NCBI RefSeq assembly: GCF_020532645.1
Contig: NZ_JAJAUZ010000004.1
Span: 162,128 to 226,127 of the forward strand
DNA: 64,000 nucleotides
Reading direction: 5' to 3'
Source of the DNA: Streptomyces bambusae
GTDB lineage: Bacteria > Actinomycetota > Actinomycetes > Streptomycetales > Streptomycetaceae
Each line of letters starts with the position of its first letter. The stretch's first letter is position 1. Shown here in pieces: positions 8,385-19,262 of this stretch. The position numbers and the translations under genes are program-made. The notes under the pieces were generated by a model, which was given only the letters and a program-made list of their open reading frames with translations, made no database searches and was not told where the DNA came from.

Positions 8385-10121
8385 TCAGGCAGGAAGTGCC
8401 CAGGCCTGGTTGGCGAGATTACGGCCGCACGGCCGGGCCCGCAGCCGCTCGGTGGTGGCGCTCGGCGCGTCGAGGCAGAGCCCGGAACCGGCCGTGGCGA
8501 CGGTCCGGTCGGCCCGGTACCGCCACACCTGCCCCGATCGGCCCGCCGGGTCGCAGGCGGCCAGTGACACGGTCGCCGAGCTGCCCGAACCGGCGGCCGT
8601 CAGACAGCGCCCGCCCTGCCGCAGGGTGCCGTCGGCCGGTGTGGTCCAGCGCTGGTCGGCGTCGGCCGTGCACGTCTCCAGCAGCACCGCGCCGCCCCGC
8701 GCGGCACCGTCGCCGTCCGCGCAGCGCATGCCGTTCCCGGTGAGCTGCCCGGCCGGGACGGCCGGGGCGCAGTCCCGCGGGGTGAGCCGCCACACGGCCG
8801 TGCCGTGCGCCGGGACGGTGGCGGTCAGCGGGCCGGAGGTGTCGGCGGAGGCGCCGGTCCACAGGTTGCGGGCGGTCACCCGGCAGGACGGCAGCCCGAT
8901 GCCGGCGAGGGGCACCACGGCCCGCCGGGCCGTCGAGGTCCGGTTCAGGACGGCCACCGCCCGGTCGCCGCCGGCCAGCGGGCGGGCCAGTACGTCGGTG
9001 CTGCCGTCGGTGGAGACCACCGCGGCCTGCCGGCCCAGCGGGTCCTGGTCGACGCGGATCAACTCCTCGTTGCCCAACGCGGCCAGGCCCGCCGCGGACA
9101 GCGCGCCCACGTCGGAGGAGAGGATGAACGGCGCCGCCATCATGGCCCACAGGGCGACCTGGGTCCGGCTCTCCTCGGCCGTCAGCCCGGGGGCGCCGGC
9201 GATCAGGAAGTCGGGGTCGTTCCAGTTGCCGGGGCCGGCGTAGCGGCCGAGCCAGCGGTTGTAGCCGTAGTTCCCGAGCACCGACGCCCAGCGCGAGGTG
9301 CCGGGGGCCGCCGGGTTGTACACCTGGACGTCCTTGCCCTCGCGCCACAGCTGCGCCGTGTCGCCCACCCAGCCGAGCACCGAGTACCAGGCCGGGCCGC
9401 CCCACTCGCCCTGCTGGAAGTAGGCGGGCGCGGACGCCGAGAGCACGATGGGCCGGCCGCTGGCCTGCAGGGCGCGGGCCGCCGCCGTGTAGGCCTTCCG
9501 GTACGCCTCCTCCTTCGTCTGGCCGGGGGCGATCCACATGTTGCAGCCGTCCATCTTCAGGTAGTCCACGCCCCAGGACGCGAACAGCCGGGCGTCCTGC
9601 GCGAAGTGGTCGGCCCCGCCGCCCTGCGGCGTCCCGCTGCCCGGGAACTTCTCGCAGGTCAGCGCGCCGGCGTCCTGGTACATCCCGAACTTGAGGCCCT
9701 TGCCGTGCAGGTACCGGCCCAGCCAGGCCATGCCGCGCGGGAACCGGGCCGGGTCGGCGACGAGGTTGCCGCTCGCGTCCCGGGACCGCTTCAGCCAGCA
9801 GTCGTCGACGGTCACGGTGTCGTAGCCCTTGGCGGCCAGCCCGGTGCGGACCAGCGCGTCGGCGTTGGCCACCACCGTCGCCTCGTTGATGTTGCACATG
9901 TAGTGCGCCCAGTTGTTCCAGCCCATCGGCGGGGTCGGGGCCAGTGGGGCGGCGGCCGCGGCCGCGTGGACGGCGGGCAGAGCTGGTGCCGGGCCGGGGA
10001 GGGCGGGGGAGGGGGCCGCGGCGGTGCGGGGTCCGGCCACGGCGAGGGGATCGGGGGAGGACAGGGCGAGCAGGGCGGCAGCCGTGAGGGAGCTGCTGAG
10101 GACACGCAGGCGTGGCGGCAC
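8385..10121 (-). CDS. Secreted GH27 alpha-galactosidase with C-terminal ricin-type lectin domain
   Basis: 578 residues from GTG at 10121 with GAGGAG upstream. An N-terminal signal region is followed by the GH27 barrel starting APTPPMGWNNWAHY. The nucleophile motif is YLKMDGCN (~188). The acid/base Asp is likely in LGWVGDTAQLW (~253), with the GNWNDPDFLIAG loop after it. From ~450 to the end is a beta-trefoil CBM13/ricin-B domain with QRW and QVW motifs. The enzyme should release terminal alpha-galactose from galactosides such as plant galacto-oligosaccharides; an alpha-N-acetylgalactosaminidase or beta-L-arabinopyranosidase specificity is also possible in GH27. It stands alone, starting opposite the TetR gene at 10423. 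Confidence 0.93.
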   Translation of the reverse strand: MPPRLRVLSSSLTAAALLALSSPDPLAVAGPRTAAAPSPALPGPAPALPAVHAAAAAAPLAPTPPMGWNNWAHYMCNINEATVVANADALVRTGLAAKGYDTVTVDDCWLKRSRDASGNLVADPARFPRGMAWLGRYLHGKGLKFGMYQDAGALTCEKFPGSGTPQGGGADHFAQDARLFASWGVDYLKMDGCNMWIAPGQTKEEAYRKAYTAAARALQASGRPIVLSASAPAYFQQGEWGGPAWYSVLGWVGDTAQLWREGKDVQVYNPAAPGTSRWASVLGNYGYNRWLGRYAGPGNWNDPDFLIAGAPGLTAEESRTQVALWAMMAAPFILSSDVGALSAAGLAALGNEELIRVDQDPLGRQAAVVSTDGSTDVLARPLAGGDRAVAVLNRTSTARRAVVPLAGIGLPSCRVTARNLWTGASADTSGPLTATVPAHGTAVWRLTPRDCAPAVPAGQLTGNGMRCADGDGAARGGAVLLETCTADADQRWTTPADGTLRQGGRCLTAAGSGSSATVSLAACDPAGRSGQVWRYRADRTVATAGSGLCLDAPSATTERLRARPCGRNLANQAWALPA

Positions 10122-10184
10122 GGAGGCTCCTCGACTCGGGGGACGTGCTGACGGTCTGGCGTGGCGTCAGTACTGCGATGCGCC

Positions 10185-10208
10185 GGTGCTTCGGTGCTTC
10201 GGTGCTTC
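10185..10208. repeat. Three tandem copies of the 8-mer GGTGCTTC
   Basis: Three exact 8-bp units lie in the 301-bp region between the GH27 gene and the divergent TetR gene, 64 bp from the GH27 start. The rest of that region is relatively AT-rich and presumably holds both promoters. Confidence 0.7.
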
Positions 10209-10381
10209 GTGGGCGTCAGCACCCCTGGACGGAAGGGATGGTGACGCAGCGTCAGTGCTCAACGTATGCCCACAGAAAAACCCCGATGCACCTCCATATG
10301 GCTGCAATCGGGTGGATGGCAGGGGAATCCTCGGCAAACGGGATGATCCTTCCGCTGTTCCCGGGCATCCCGCGCAAGAAA

Positions 10382-10420
10382 AGAACGAGCGTTCTGATAC
10401 GTCGTACGATACGCTGTATC
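10382..10420. promoter_or_regulatory. Candidate autoregulatory operator of the TetR gene
   Basis: Just before the TetR start codon lie two dyads: AGAACG-AG-CGTTCT (10382-10395) and GATACgctGTATC (10408-10420), with a second GATACG at 10396. Spaced inverted repeats ending at the start codon are typical of TetR autorepression. The assignment is inference. Confidence 0.45.
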
Positions 10421-10422
10421 TC

Positions 10423-11079
10423 ATGCCGAGGACCTCACCCGCCCTGGACCGAGCCACCCCCGAGGCCATCGCCGCCGCCGCCCTGCGCCTCATCGACGAG
10501 GAAGGGCCCGCGGCGCTCAGCTTCCGGACCCTCGCCGACCGCCTCGGCGTCTCGCACGCCACCGTCCAGCGACGCTGCACCGACCTCGCCGGGCTGCTCG
10601 ACCTGTGCACCGACCTGCTCGCCGCCCGGCTCCCCGACGTACCGCCCGGCACCGACTGGGCCACCGGCACCGAAGAGCGCTTCACCGCCCTCTACCGGCT
10701 CCTCGCCGCCCACCCCGGGCTGCTGGCCCTGCGCGGCAGCCGCCCCTGGCTGGGCCGCAACCTGCTGGCCCGGCTGGTCGAGCCCGCGGTCGCCGCGAAC
10801 ACCGCCGCCGGCATGAGCCCCGGCCGGGCGATGGCCGTCTACCGGCAGATGTACCTGCTCACCCTCGGCTGCGCCGCGTTCGTCGACCACCGAGACCCGG
10901 CGGGAGCCACCGCGGCCTCGCGGCGCGCGCTCGCCGCGCTCGACCCCGCCGAGTTCCCCGTCCTCGCCGCCCACCTGCCGGAACTGCTGCCGCCGCTCAC
11001 CGACCACGCGGTCCACCGGGACGCCCTGCGCGCCCTGATCGCCGCGGCTCGCCCCCGTACCCCCGACACCCGACCCTGA
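10423..11079 (+). CDS. TetR-family transcriptional regulator
   Basis: 218 residues. The N-terminal HTH (LSFRTLADRLGVSHATVQRRC, ~30-50) is of TetR type, and the C-terminal effector domain is helical (YRLLAAHPGLLALRG...). The ATG at 10423 is chosen over upstream starts because homology-like sequence begins there and the dyads sit right before it. The PLP-enzyme gene follows 14 bp after the stop, with its own AGGAGG site, so the two are an operon. The regulator probably controls itself and the downstream enzyme. Confidence 0.9.
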   Translation: MPRTSPALDRATPEAIAAAALRLIDEEGPAALSFRTLADRLGVSHATVQRRCTDLAGLLDLCTDLLAARLPDVPPGTDWATGTEERFTALYRLLAAHPGLLALRGSRPWLGRNLLARLVEPAVAANTAAGMSPGRAMAVYRQMYLLTLGCAAFVDHRDPAGATAASRRALAALDPAEFPVLAAHLPELLPPLTDHAVHRDALRALIAAARPRTPDTRP

Positions 11080-11093
11080 CCAGGAGGAACGCC

Positions 11094-12056
11094 GTGAAGC
11101 AGGACACGACCCCGGACGTCGCGCCGACCGCGGACGCCGCCGCGCCCCCGACCGCCGCCGACGTCCGCGCCGCCGCGGCCCGGATCGAGGGCCGGGTCCG
11201 CCCGGTCGCGCTCGCCGCCGCCGCCCCGGGCGTCTGGTTCGCGCTGGAACACCTCCAGCACACCGGCAGCTTCAAGGCCCGTGGCGCCCGCAACTTCCTC
11301 GCCGCCCACCGGGCCGCCGGCACCCTGCCCGCCGCCGGCGTCGCGATCGCCTCCGGTGGCAACGCCGGCCTCGCCTGCGCCTGGGCCGCCCGCGAGGAGG
11401 GGGTGCCCGCCACCGTCTTCCTCCCCGAGACCGCCCCGCCCGTCAAGGTGGCCCGGCTGCGCGGCTACGGCGCCGACGTCCGGCTCCGGGGCGCCGAGTA
11501 CGCCGAAGCCCTCGCCGCCTCCCAGGCCTACGCGGCGGACTCCGGAGCGCTGCTCAGCCACGCCTACGACCACCCGCTCATCGCCGCCGGCGCCGGCACC
11601 CTCGTCGGGGAGATCCGCGGCCGGCTGCCGGAGCTGGACTCCCTGGTCGTCTCCGTCGGCGGCGGGGGTCTCTTCGCGGGCGTCGCCGCCGCTGCCCGCG
11701 AGCACGGCATCCGGGTCACGGCCGTGGAACCCGAGAACTGCCGCGCCCTGCACGCCGCGCTGGAAGCGGGCCGTCCGGTGGACGTGGCCGTGGACTCGGT
11801 GGCCGCCGACGCCCTCGGGGCCCGGCGCGTCTCGGCCGCTGCTCTCGCCGCCGCGGAGCACCCCGACGTCACCGCGGTCCTGGTGCCGGACGCGGAGATC
11901 GTCCGGGCCCGCCGCCTGCTGTGGGACGAGCACCGGATCGCCGTCGAGCACGCCGCGGCCACCGCCTACGCGGCCCTGGCCGCCACCGGCCCGCTCGGCC
12001 GGTGCACCGCGGTCGTGCTCTGCGGGGCCAACACGGACCCGTCCGACCTCCTCTGA
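11094..12056 (+). CDS. PLP-dependent threonine/serine dehydratase-like enzyme
   Basis: 320 residues from GTG at 11094 with AGGAGG 6 nt upstream. It is a fold-type II PLP enzyme. TGSFKARGA (~58-66) carries the Schiff-base Lys, ASGGNAGLA is the substrate loop, and SVGGGGLFAG is the phosphate-binding Gly cluster. No C-terminal ACT domain is present, so it is a catabolic-type short enzyme and not the feedback-regulated biosynthetic IlvA. The expected reaction is deamination of a hydroxyamino acid (Ser/Thr) to a keto acid, or racemisation. Coupled to the upstream TetR gene. Confidence 0.9.
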   Translation: MKQDTTPDVAPTADAAAPPTAADVRAAAARIEGRVRPVALAAAAPGVWFALEHLQHTGSFKARGARNFLAAHRAAGTLPAAGVAIASGGNAGLACAWAAREEGVPATVFLPETAPPVKVARLRGYGADVRLRGAEYAEALAASQAYAADSGALLSHAYDHPLIAAGAGTLVGEIRGRLPELDSLVVSVGGGGLFAGVAAAAREHGIRVTAVEPENCRALHAALEAGRPVDVAVDSVAADALGARRVSAAALAAAEHPDVTAVLVPDAEIVRARRLLWDEHRIAVEHAAATAYAALAATGPLGRCTAVVLCGANTDPSDLL

Positions 12057-12215
12057 CCCCGGCCCGGAGCCCGCTCCCGGCCGGTGGGCGCGACGAACGA
12101 CGAACGTCGCGCCCGCCGGCGACTTTCGAGAACACGCCCGGCCCGGCCCGCCTGCCAGAGTCGTCAGTGTCCGCAAGGACGTGGACCACCTGAAGAACGC
12201 GAGAGGGGAACGGGC

Positions 12216-12581
12216 GTGGCGGAGGAACGGCGCAAGGGATGTCTGATCGGCTGCCTGGTGGCGGGGATCCTGGGGGTCCTCGTCCTGGTGGCCGTCGGAA
12301 TCGGGCTGTTCATGGTCGTGGACGCCGCCGACGACACCATGATCGACCGGGCGGTCTACGAGTCCGTGAAGACCGGCGACGCGGAGAGCGCGGTGCGCGG
12401 CAGGCTGCCGGACGGCGCCGGCTTCATCGAGGACGTCCTCAAGGAAGGCGGCCCGGCCAGGCCCGCGGGCACCAGCTGCGCCTGGTACCTGGACGAGGCG
12501 GACTCCGCGGCCGAGCGGGTGTTCCGCTTCTGCTTCAAGGACGGAAGGCTCGCGGAGAAGGCGGAGTACGTCGCGAAGTAG
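12216..12581 (+). CDS. Small membrane-anchored protein of unknown function
   Basis: 121 residues from GTG at 12216, preceded by GAGAGGGG. After a short charged start (AEERRKG) comes CLIGCLVAGILGVLVLVAVGI, one hydrophobic helix. A soluble ~90-residue extracytoplasmic part follows, with two Cys (TSCAWYLDE, FRFCFKDGRL) that could form a disulfide. No family is recognised. It is transcribed alone between the dehydratase and the FadH-like gene. Confidence 0.75.
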   Translation: MAEERRKGCLIGCLVAGILGVLVLVAVGIGLFMVVDAADDTMIDRAVYESVKTGDAESAVRGRLPDGAGFIEDVLKEGGPARPAGTSCAWYLDEADSAAERVFRFCFKDGRLAEKAEYVAK

Positions 12582-12625
12582 GCGCGGGCCCGCGGCGTGA
12601 GGCTGGACACAGAAGGGGTGCGCGC

Positions 12626-12645
12626 TTTTGCACTTAGTTGCAAAA
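12626..12645. promoter_or_regulatory. Inverted repeat TTTTGCA-N6-TGCAAAA upstream of the FadH-like gene
   Basis: A perfect 7-bp dyad with a 6-bp spacer, 57-76 bp upstream of the start at 12702. It is markedly AT-rich against a >70% GC background. It looks like a dimeric-repressor operator (MarR or TetR type). No adjacent regulator gene is evident, the nearest being the TetR at 10423. Confidence 0.5.
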
Positions 12646-12674
12646 TGGGGGTCCGCTCGCTAGAACAGGAGTGA

Positions 12675-14717
<2,043 letters not shown>

Positions 14718-14734
14718 CGGCCTGATCCGCCGCG

Positions 14735-14770
14735 GCGATTGTGGCGGCCCACCGCGGCCGCCACAATCGC
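14735..14770. terminator. 15-bp perfect hairpin between fadH and the thioesterase gene
   Basis: Arms at 14735-14749 and 14756-14770 are exact reverse complements around a 6-nt loop. The hairpin follows the fadH stop by 17 nt and ends 3 nt before the next start codon (GTG 14774). It can act as the fadH terminator, but it also replaces the usual ribosome-site region of the downstream gene. Confidence 0.7.
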
Positions 14771-14773
14771 CCT

Positions 14774-15223
14774 GTGACACAGACATCTCCGCAGACCCCG
14801 CCGCAGCCGGCCGGCCTCACCACCGCCGCCGCCGAGAAGATCCTCGCGGACAACTTCGCACCCTGGGTGCTCGACCTCGGCCTCACCGTCGCCGAGACGG
14901 GCGACCGCCACGCCGTCCTCCGCCTGCCCTGGTCCGACCGCCTGGCCCGGGACGGCGGCGGCCTCTCCGGCCAGGCCATGATGGCCGCCGCCGACACCGC
15001 CACCGTGATCGCGGTGTCCGCGGCCCGCGGCGGCTACGGCCCGATGACCACCGTCCAGCAGTCCACCAGCTTCCAGCGCCCCGTCGTCGGCGCCGACCTG
15101 CTGATCGACGTGCGGATCACCAAGCTGGGCAAGCGGATGGCGTTCGCGGACGTCACCCTGACCGCCGAGGGCGCCGAGGAGCCCGCGGCCCGCGCCTCCA
15201 CCGTCTACGCACTCCTCGGCTGA
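14774..15223 (+). CDS. PaaI-like hotdog-fold thioesterase
   Basis: 149 residues. GTG 14774 gives an N-terminus typical of the family after a Pro/Thr-rich leader; an alternative in-frame start at 14741 would lie inside the hairpin. The hotdog core includes DGGGLSGQAMMAAADTATVIAVSA, with the helix and catalytic region, and the strands TSFQRPVVGADLLIDVRITKLG and RMAFADVTL. These proteins hydrolyse acyl- or aryl-CoA esters. The position behind the dienoyl-CoA reductase suggests fatty-acyl-CoA turnover. No Shine-Dalgarno sequence is visible. Confidence 0.85.
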   Translation: MTQTSPQTPPQPAGLTTAAAEKILADNFAPWVLDLGLTVAETGDRHAVLRLPWSDRLARDGGGLSGQAMMAAADTATVIAVSAARGGYGPMTTVQQSTSFQRPVVGADLLIDVRITKLGKRMAFADVTLTAEGAEEPAARASTVYALLG

Positions 15224-15243
15224 GACACCCTTCAGCCTGCCCG

Positions 15244-15283
15244 CCCTGCGGTCCGTCCGGCAGCGCCCGGACGGACCGCAGGG
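15244..15283. terminator. 17-bp perfect hairpin terminator
   Basis: Arms 15244-15260 and 15267-15283 are exact reverse complements with a 6-nt loop, 20 nt after the thioesterase stop. A strong Streptomyces-style terminator without a long U-tract. Confidence 0.8.
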
Positions 15284-15356
15284 TAGGGGAAACCCGACCC
15301 CCAGGTCTCGATCCCGGCCCACTGACGGCACGTCACCACCCGGCTGGAATGGGGGC

Positions 15357-16733
15357 ATGCTGACCGAACGGATCCGCCGGGCTCACGCACCGGCAGACAA
15401 CAGGCTCTTCCAGTGCGGCAGTTGGCTGATCGCCGCGCTGTGCGCCGGCAGCCTGCTGCTGTTCTCCACCCTGCCCACGCACCGCCACTGGGCCCTCGCC
15501 GCCACCCTCGGCTACGTGGCCGCCGCAGCCGCCCGCCTCCTGCTCCCGGCTCGGTGGGCCCGGCCCGCCGCCGTCGTGACCGCCCTCGCGGGGGCCGTCG
15601 TACTGCCCCTCGGGTACCTCCTGCTGACCGGCGGCGCCCAGAGCGAGGTCGGCGTCGTCGAACGCGCCGGCCGGCTCCTCGTCGAGCAGGGCACCCCCTA
15701 CCTGGCCGACCCGCAGACCGTCGGCGAGGTCACCCCCTACCTCCCGGGCATGGCGCTGTTCGGGCTGCCCCGGGTCGTGTTCGGGGACGGCGGACCGGCC
15801 GGCCGGGTGCTGGGCGACGCCCGGCTGTGGTGCGCCCTCGCGCTCCTGTGCTGCCTGTGGGCGGGCCGCCGGCTGCTCCGCCCCGCATCGGGGGCGGCCC
15901 TGCCGGCCCGGTCCTCCGCCCTCGGCACCGGAGCGCTGGTCGCGTCCCCCGTCGTGGCCCTCCCGGTCGCCGTCAGCGGTATCGACCTGCCGCTCGCCGG
16001 ACTGCTCTGCCTCGCCCTCGCCGGTGCCGCCCGAGGCCGCCCGGCGACCGCCGGACTCGCCCTCGCCGCCGCCTGCTCGCTCAAGTGGACCGCCGTACCC
16101 GCCGTGGTCGTCGCCGTCGTCCTGCTGGTCCGGCTCGCCGGCCGCCGCGCCGCCCTCCGCTGCGCCGCCACCGCCCTTGCGGGCACCGCCGCCCTCGTCC
16201 TGCCCGGTGTGCTGCGCGCCCCGCGGGCCGCGTACGAGCAGGTCCTCGCGTTCCCCACCGGCCGCGGCGACCTGGAGACCCCCGCCGACAGCCCGCTGCC
16301 CGGCGGCCTCCTCGCCGACCTCGGCCCCTGGGGCTGGTACGCGGCGGTGGCCCTGCTGCTCGCCGGGGGCGCGGCCGTGGCGCTGTCCCTGGTGGTCCGG
16401 CCGCCGTACGACCTGGTCTCCGCCGCCGACCGGCTCGCCCTGGGACTGTGCACGGCCTTCCTGCTGGCCCCGGCCGGACGGTTCGGCTACCTCGTACTGC
16501 CCGTGGTCCTGGTGGTCTGGGCCCGGCTCGCCGACGGCGGCCGGCGGGCCGGCGCCGGCAGCCGCATCGTCGCCGCCGCCGGTACGGGCACCTGGGGCGG
16601 AGCCGGGTCCACCCGGCAGGCGGCGGCCCGTATGTGGCCGGCCGTCAGACCGACGGGTGCACTCCGCGCAGGTGCGCGAGCACGGCCAGCACCCGGCGGT
16701 TGCCCTCGGCCGGATCCAGGTCCAGCTTCATGA
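15357..16733 (+). CDS. Polytopic membrane protein, GT87/mannosyltransferase-like
   Basis: 458 residues with about 9-10 hydrophobic segments (for example WLIAALCAGSLLLF, AVVLPLGYLLL, LVASPVVALPVAVSGI, WYAAVALLLAGGAAVALSLVV). GRLLVEQGTPYLADP and SLKWTAVPAVVVAV resemble loops of DUF2029/GT87 polyprenyl-phosphate mannosyltransferases, but the family assignment is tentative. The last ~30 codons overlap the 3' end of the convergent response-regulator gene (from 16645) and are low-complexity Arg/Pro/Gly, so the true protein may simply have a long read-through tail. Confidence 0.78.
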   Translation: MLTERIRRAHAPADNRLFQCGSWLIAALCAGSLLLFSTLPTHRHWALAATLGYVAAAAARLLLPARWARPAAVVTALAGAVVLPLGYLLLTGGAQSEVGVVERAGRLLVEQGTPYLADPQTVGEVTPYLPGMALFGLPRVVFGDGGPAGRVLGDARLWCALALLCCLWAGRRLLRPASGAALPARSSALGTGALVASPVVALPVAVSGIDLPLAGLLCLALAGAARGRPATAGLALAAACSLKWTAVPAVVVAVVLLVRLAGRRAALRCAATALAGTAALVLPGVLRAPRAAYEQVLAFPTGRGDLETPADSPLPGGLLADLGPWGWYAAVALLLAGGAAVALSLVVRPPYDLVSAADRLALGLCTAFLLAPAGRFGYLVLPVVLVVWARLADGGRRAGAGSRIVAAAGTGTWGGAGSTRQAAARMWPAVRPTGALRAGARARPAPGGCPRPDPGPAS

Positions 16734-17313
16734 AGATGCCGCCGGCGTGCTTGACGACGGCCGCCTCGGTCACGGTCAGCCGCCGGGCGATGGCCTGGTT
16801 GGTCAGCCCCTCGGCCATCAGCGCCAGCACCTCGCGCTCGCGCGGTGTCAGCCGCCCCAGCGGCCGGTCGGCGCCCTGCTGCCGCAGCAGCACCCGCACC
16901 ACCTCCGGATCGATGACGGTCTGCCCGGCTGCGACCCGCTCCAGTGCGTCCATGAACTCCGCGACCTCGCCCACCCGGTCCTTCAGCAGGTAGCCCAGCC
17001 CGCCGCCGGCCGGCGCCGCCCCGCCGAACAGCTGCGTCGCGTACGCCGTGGCCACGTACTGCGACAGGACGAGCACCGGCAGGCCCGGGTGCCGCTCCCG
17101 CAGCTCCATCGCGGCGCGCAGCCCCTCGTCGGTGAAGCCGGGCGGCATCCGCACGTCGGTGATGACCACGTCGGGCCGGTCGGCGTCCACCGCCCGGGCC
17201 AGCGCGTCGGCGTCGCCGACGGCTGCGGCCACCTCGTGTCCCACGGCCGACAGCAGTTCGACCAGCCCGGCCCGGAGCAGTACGGCGTCCTCGGCCAGCA
17301 CTATCCGGAGCAC
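16645..17313 (-). CDS. NarL-type response regulator
   Basis: 222 residues from GTG 17313 with GGAGG five bases upstream. The receiver domain has acidic residues in VLAEDAVLLRAG, the phospho-acceptor Asp in VVITDVRMPP (~51) and Lys in YLLKDR. The C-terminal LuxR-type HTH begins LTPREREVLALMAEGLTNQAIARRL. It overlaps the 3' end of the histidine kinase by 13 bp, so the pair is translationally coupled. An insertion, GGAAPAGGG, precedes the conserved GYLLK. Confidence 0.93.
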   Translation of the reverse strand: MLRIVLAEDAVLLRAGLVELLSAVGHEVAAAVGDADALARAVDADRPDVVITDVRMPPGFTDEGLRAAMELRERHPGLPVLVLSQYVATAYATQLFGGAAPAGGGLGYLLKDRVGEVAEFMDALERVAAGQTVIDPEVVRVLLRQQGADRPLGRLTPREREVLALMAEGLTNQAIARRLTVTEAAVVKHAGGIFMKLDLDPAEGNRRVLAVLAHLRGVHPSV

Positions 17314-18596
17314 GGCACCTCCACGCGCAGCACGGTGGGCCCGCCCACGGGACTGGTCACGGTCAGCCTGCCTTTCACGATGGCCAGACGGTCGGCCAAT
17401 CCTTGCAGACCCGTGCCGGCCGCCGGATCCGCGCCGCCCCGGCCGTCGTCCGTGACCGTCAGCACCAGCACCCCGCCGGTCAGCCGGCCCACGACCTCGA
17501 CCCGGCCTGCCCCGCTGTGCTTCGCCGCGTTCGCCAGGGCCTCGGTGACGGTGAAGTACGCCACCGTCTCCACCGACGGGGCGGGCCGGGACGGCAGCCG
17601 GATGTCCGCGGTGACGGGAACCGCGCTGCGCAGGGCCAGTTCGTCGACGGCCGCCGCCAGCCCGTGGTCGGTCAGCACCTGGGGGTGGATCCCGCGGATC
17701 AGCCCGCGCAGCTCCTCCAGGGCCTGCCGGGCCTCGGCCCGGGCCCGGACAATCAGCGCCGAGGCGGGCGACTCCTGCCCGCGCAGCTGGAGTTCGGCCA
17801 GCCCCAGCGTCATCATCAGCGCCACGAGATGCTGTTGGGCGCCGTCGTGCAGATCGCGCTCGATGCGCCGCCGCTCCGCCTCGAAGGCGTCCGCCAACCG
17901 GGCCCGGGACCGGGTGAGTTCGATCACCCGGCTGTCGTCGGAGGGCTCCTCGCGCGCCGCCAGCAGCGCCCGGGCCACCCGCACCTGCACCCCGGCCAGC
18001 AGGCTCCCGGCGTACGCGCTGACCACCAGCCCGGCCAGCCCGGCCGCCGTGCCGGGCAGCGCCCCGACGGGTCCGGAGACCGGCTGCCCGGGCACGAGCA
18101 TCACGGTGTCGGGGGCGATGGCCCACACGATCACCGGGGAGACGGTCAGCATCACGGACAGCCCCAGCAGCGCGGTGAACGCGTACCCGGCGGCCGTGAA
18201 CACCGTCGCGAAGAGCAGGACGTAGCCGAACTCCCGCCAGGTCGCCCGCTCCCGCAGCCGCGTCGCCAGCCAGGCCGGGGCTCCGGGGCGCGGCGGCCGG
18301 ACGTGCGGTCCGGCGGGCACCGCCGGCTCGACGAGCCGCAGCCGGCGCCGCTCGGCGGCCGCCAGCGGGACCGCGGACACCACGGCCGCGGTCAGCAGCA
18401 GCAGCCCGATCCCCAGCAGGGACAGGGCGAATCCGGTCACGATGAGCACGGACAGCACGGCCAGGGCCGCGAACCCGGACACGGCTCCGCTGAGCAGGTA
18501 CGCCCAGACCCGCAGCGGCCACGCGGACCAGAGGAACCGCACGGGCCGCCGCCGCACCGCCTCCCAGACGGCAACGGACTCCGCCTCGGCCATCAC
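17301..18596 (-). CDS. Two-component sensor histidine kinase (HisKA_3 / NarX-like)
   Basis: 431 residues from GTG 18596 (or the adjacent ATG at 18593). Two hydrophobic hairpins lie in the N-terminal half (AYLLSGAVSGFAALAVLSVLIV, LLLLTAAVVSAVPLAAA and two further pairs). The phospho-acceptor region ERRRIERDLHDGAQQH (His ~250) and HATPase elements TEALANAAKHS, DDGRGG and GLQGLADRL follow. This is the usual actinobacterial membrane kinase with a cognate NarL regulator. The signal sensed is unknown. Transcribed divergently from the lipoprotein gene at 18741. Confidence 0.93.
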   Translation of the reverse strand: MMAEAESVAVWEAVRRRPVRFLWSAWPLRVWAYLLSGAVSGFAALAVLSVLIVTGFALSLLGIGLLLLTAAVVSAVPLAAAERRRLRLVEPAVPAGPHVRPPRPGAPAWLATRLRERATWREFGYVLLFATVFTAAGYAFTALLGLSVMLTVSPVIVWAIAPDTVMLVPGQPVSGPVGALPGTAAGLAGLVVSAYAGSLLAGVQVRVARALLAAREEPSDDSRVIELTRSRARLADAFEAERRRIERDLHDGAQQHLVALMMTLGLAELQLRGQESPASALIVRARAEARQALEELRGLIRGIHPQVLTDHGLAAAVDELALRSAVPVTADIRLPSRPAPSVETVAYFTVTEALANAAKHSGAGRVEVVGRLTGGVLVLTVTDDGRGGADPAAGTGLQGLADRLAIVKGRLTVTSPVGGPTVLRVEVPCSG

Positions 18597-18740
18597 GGAC
18601 CCCCGACCGCTCGCTGATGATCGACTTCGGTACGACCCTAGGGTCCATGGGCGCCCACCTCGGAGGCGGGGTGGGGCTTCAGATTCATGGATAATGGGAG
18701 CCCTCCATTGCTAATCAGTTAAATCGGGGCGGGAATACCT

Positions 18741-19259
18741 TTGATTCGGAACAAGTCGGCGCTGCGTGCGGCGGCGCTCGGCACGGTCGCGATGCTCTCT
18801 CTGGTGGGCTGCGGCGAGGCCACGTCCACGTCCCCGGCCGCCGCCGGGCAGTCGGCGGACGCCCTCGGCCGGACGGCCGTCGACGCCGAGGTCGACGCCG
18901 CGGTCGCGGAGGCCGGGCTCAAGGGCCTGTCGCCCGACGCGGACCCGGCCGCCTCGGCAGCCGACCGCCGGCTCGCCACCTGCACGACCCTCTGGGCCGG
19001 CAGCCCCGACGCCCCCGTCGGCACCGGCAAGGGCGCCGAGCCCTTCGCCGCCGTGCTGCGGGCCCTGGAGAAGCGCGGCTGGACCGTGGCCGAGCGGAAG
19101 CAGCAGGGCGCCGTCACCGAAACCCGGCTCACCGACGGCACCTGGACCCTCATGGCCAAGCTCACCGAGAGCGACCGCGTCGACAACATCACGCTGGCCG
19201 CCCACCACGACAGCTGTGCCGCCGACGTGGCCGCCCGCACCGACCGGGGCCGGCTCTAA
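18741..19259 (+). CDS. Putative lipoprotein
   Basis: 172 residues from TTG 18741 after a GGGGCGGG site. It has the lipoprotein signal MIRNKSALRAAALGTVAMLSLVGC with lipobox LVGC. The mature part is ~150 residues, with two more Cys (LATCTTLWAG and HDSCAAD). No family is recognised. It could belong to the regulon of the adjacent two-component system, whose genes diverge from it. The stop is 3 bp before the next start, so the two genes form an operon. Confidence 0.85.
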   Translation: MIRNKSALRAAALGTVAMLSLVGCGEATSTSPAAAGQSADALGRTAVDAEVDAAVAEAGLKGLSPDADPAASAADRRLATCTTLWAGSPDAPVGTGKGAEPFAAVLRALEKRGWTVAERKQQGAVTETRLTDGTWTLMAKLTESDRVDNITLAAHHDSCAADVAARTDRGRL

Positions 19260-19262
19260 GCC

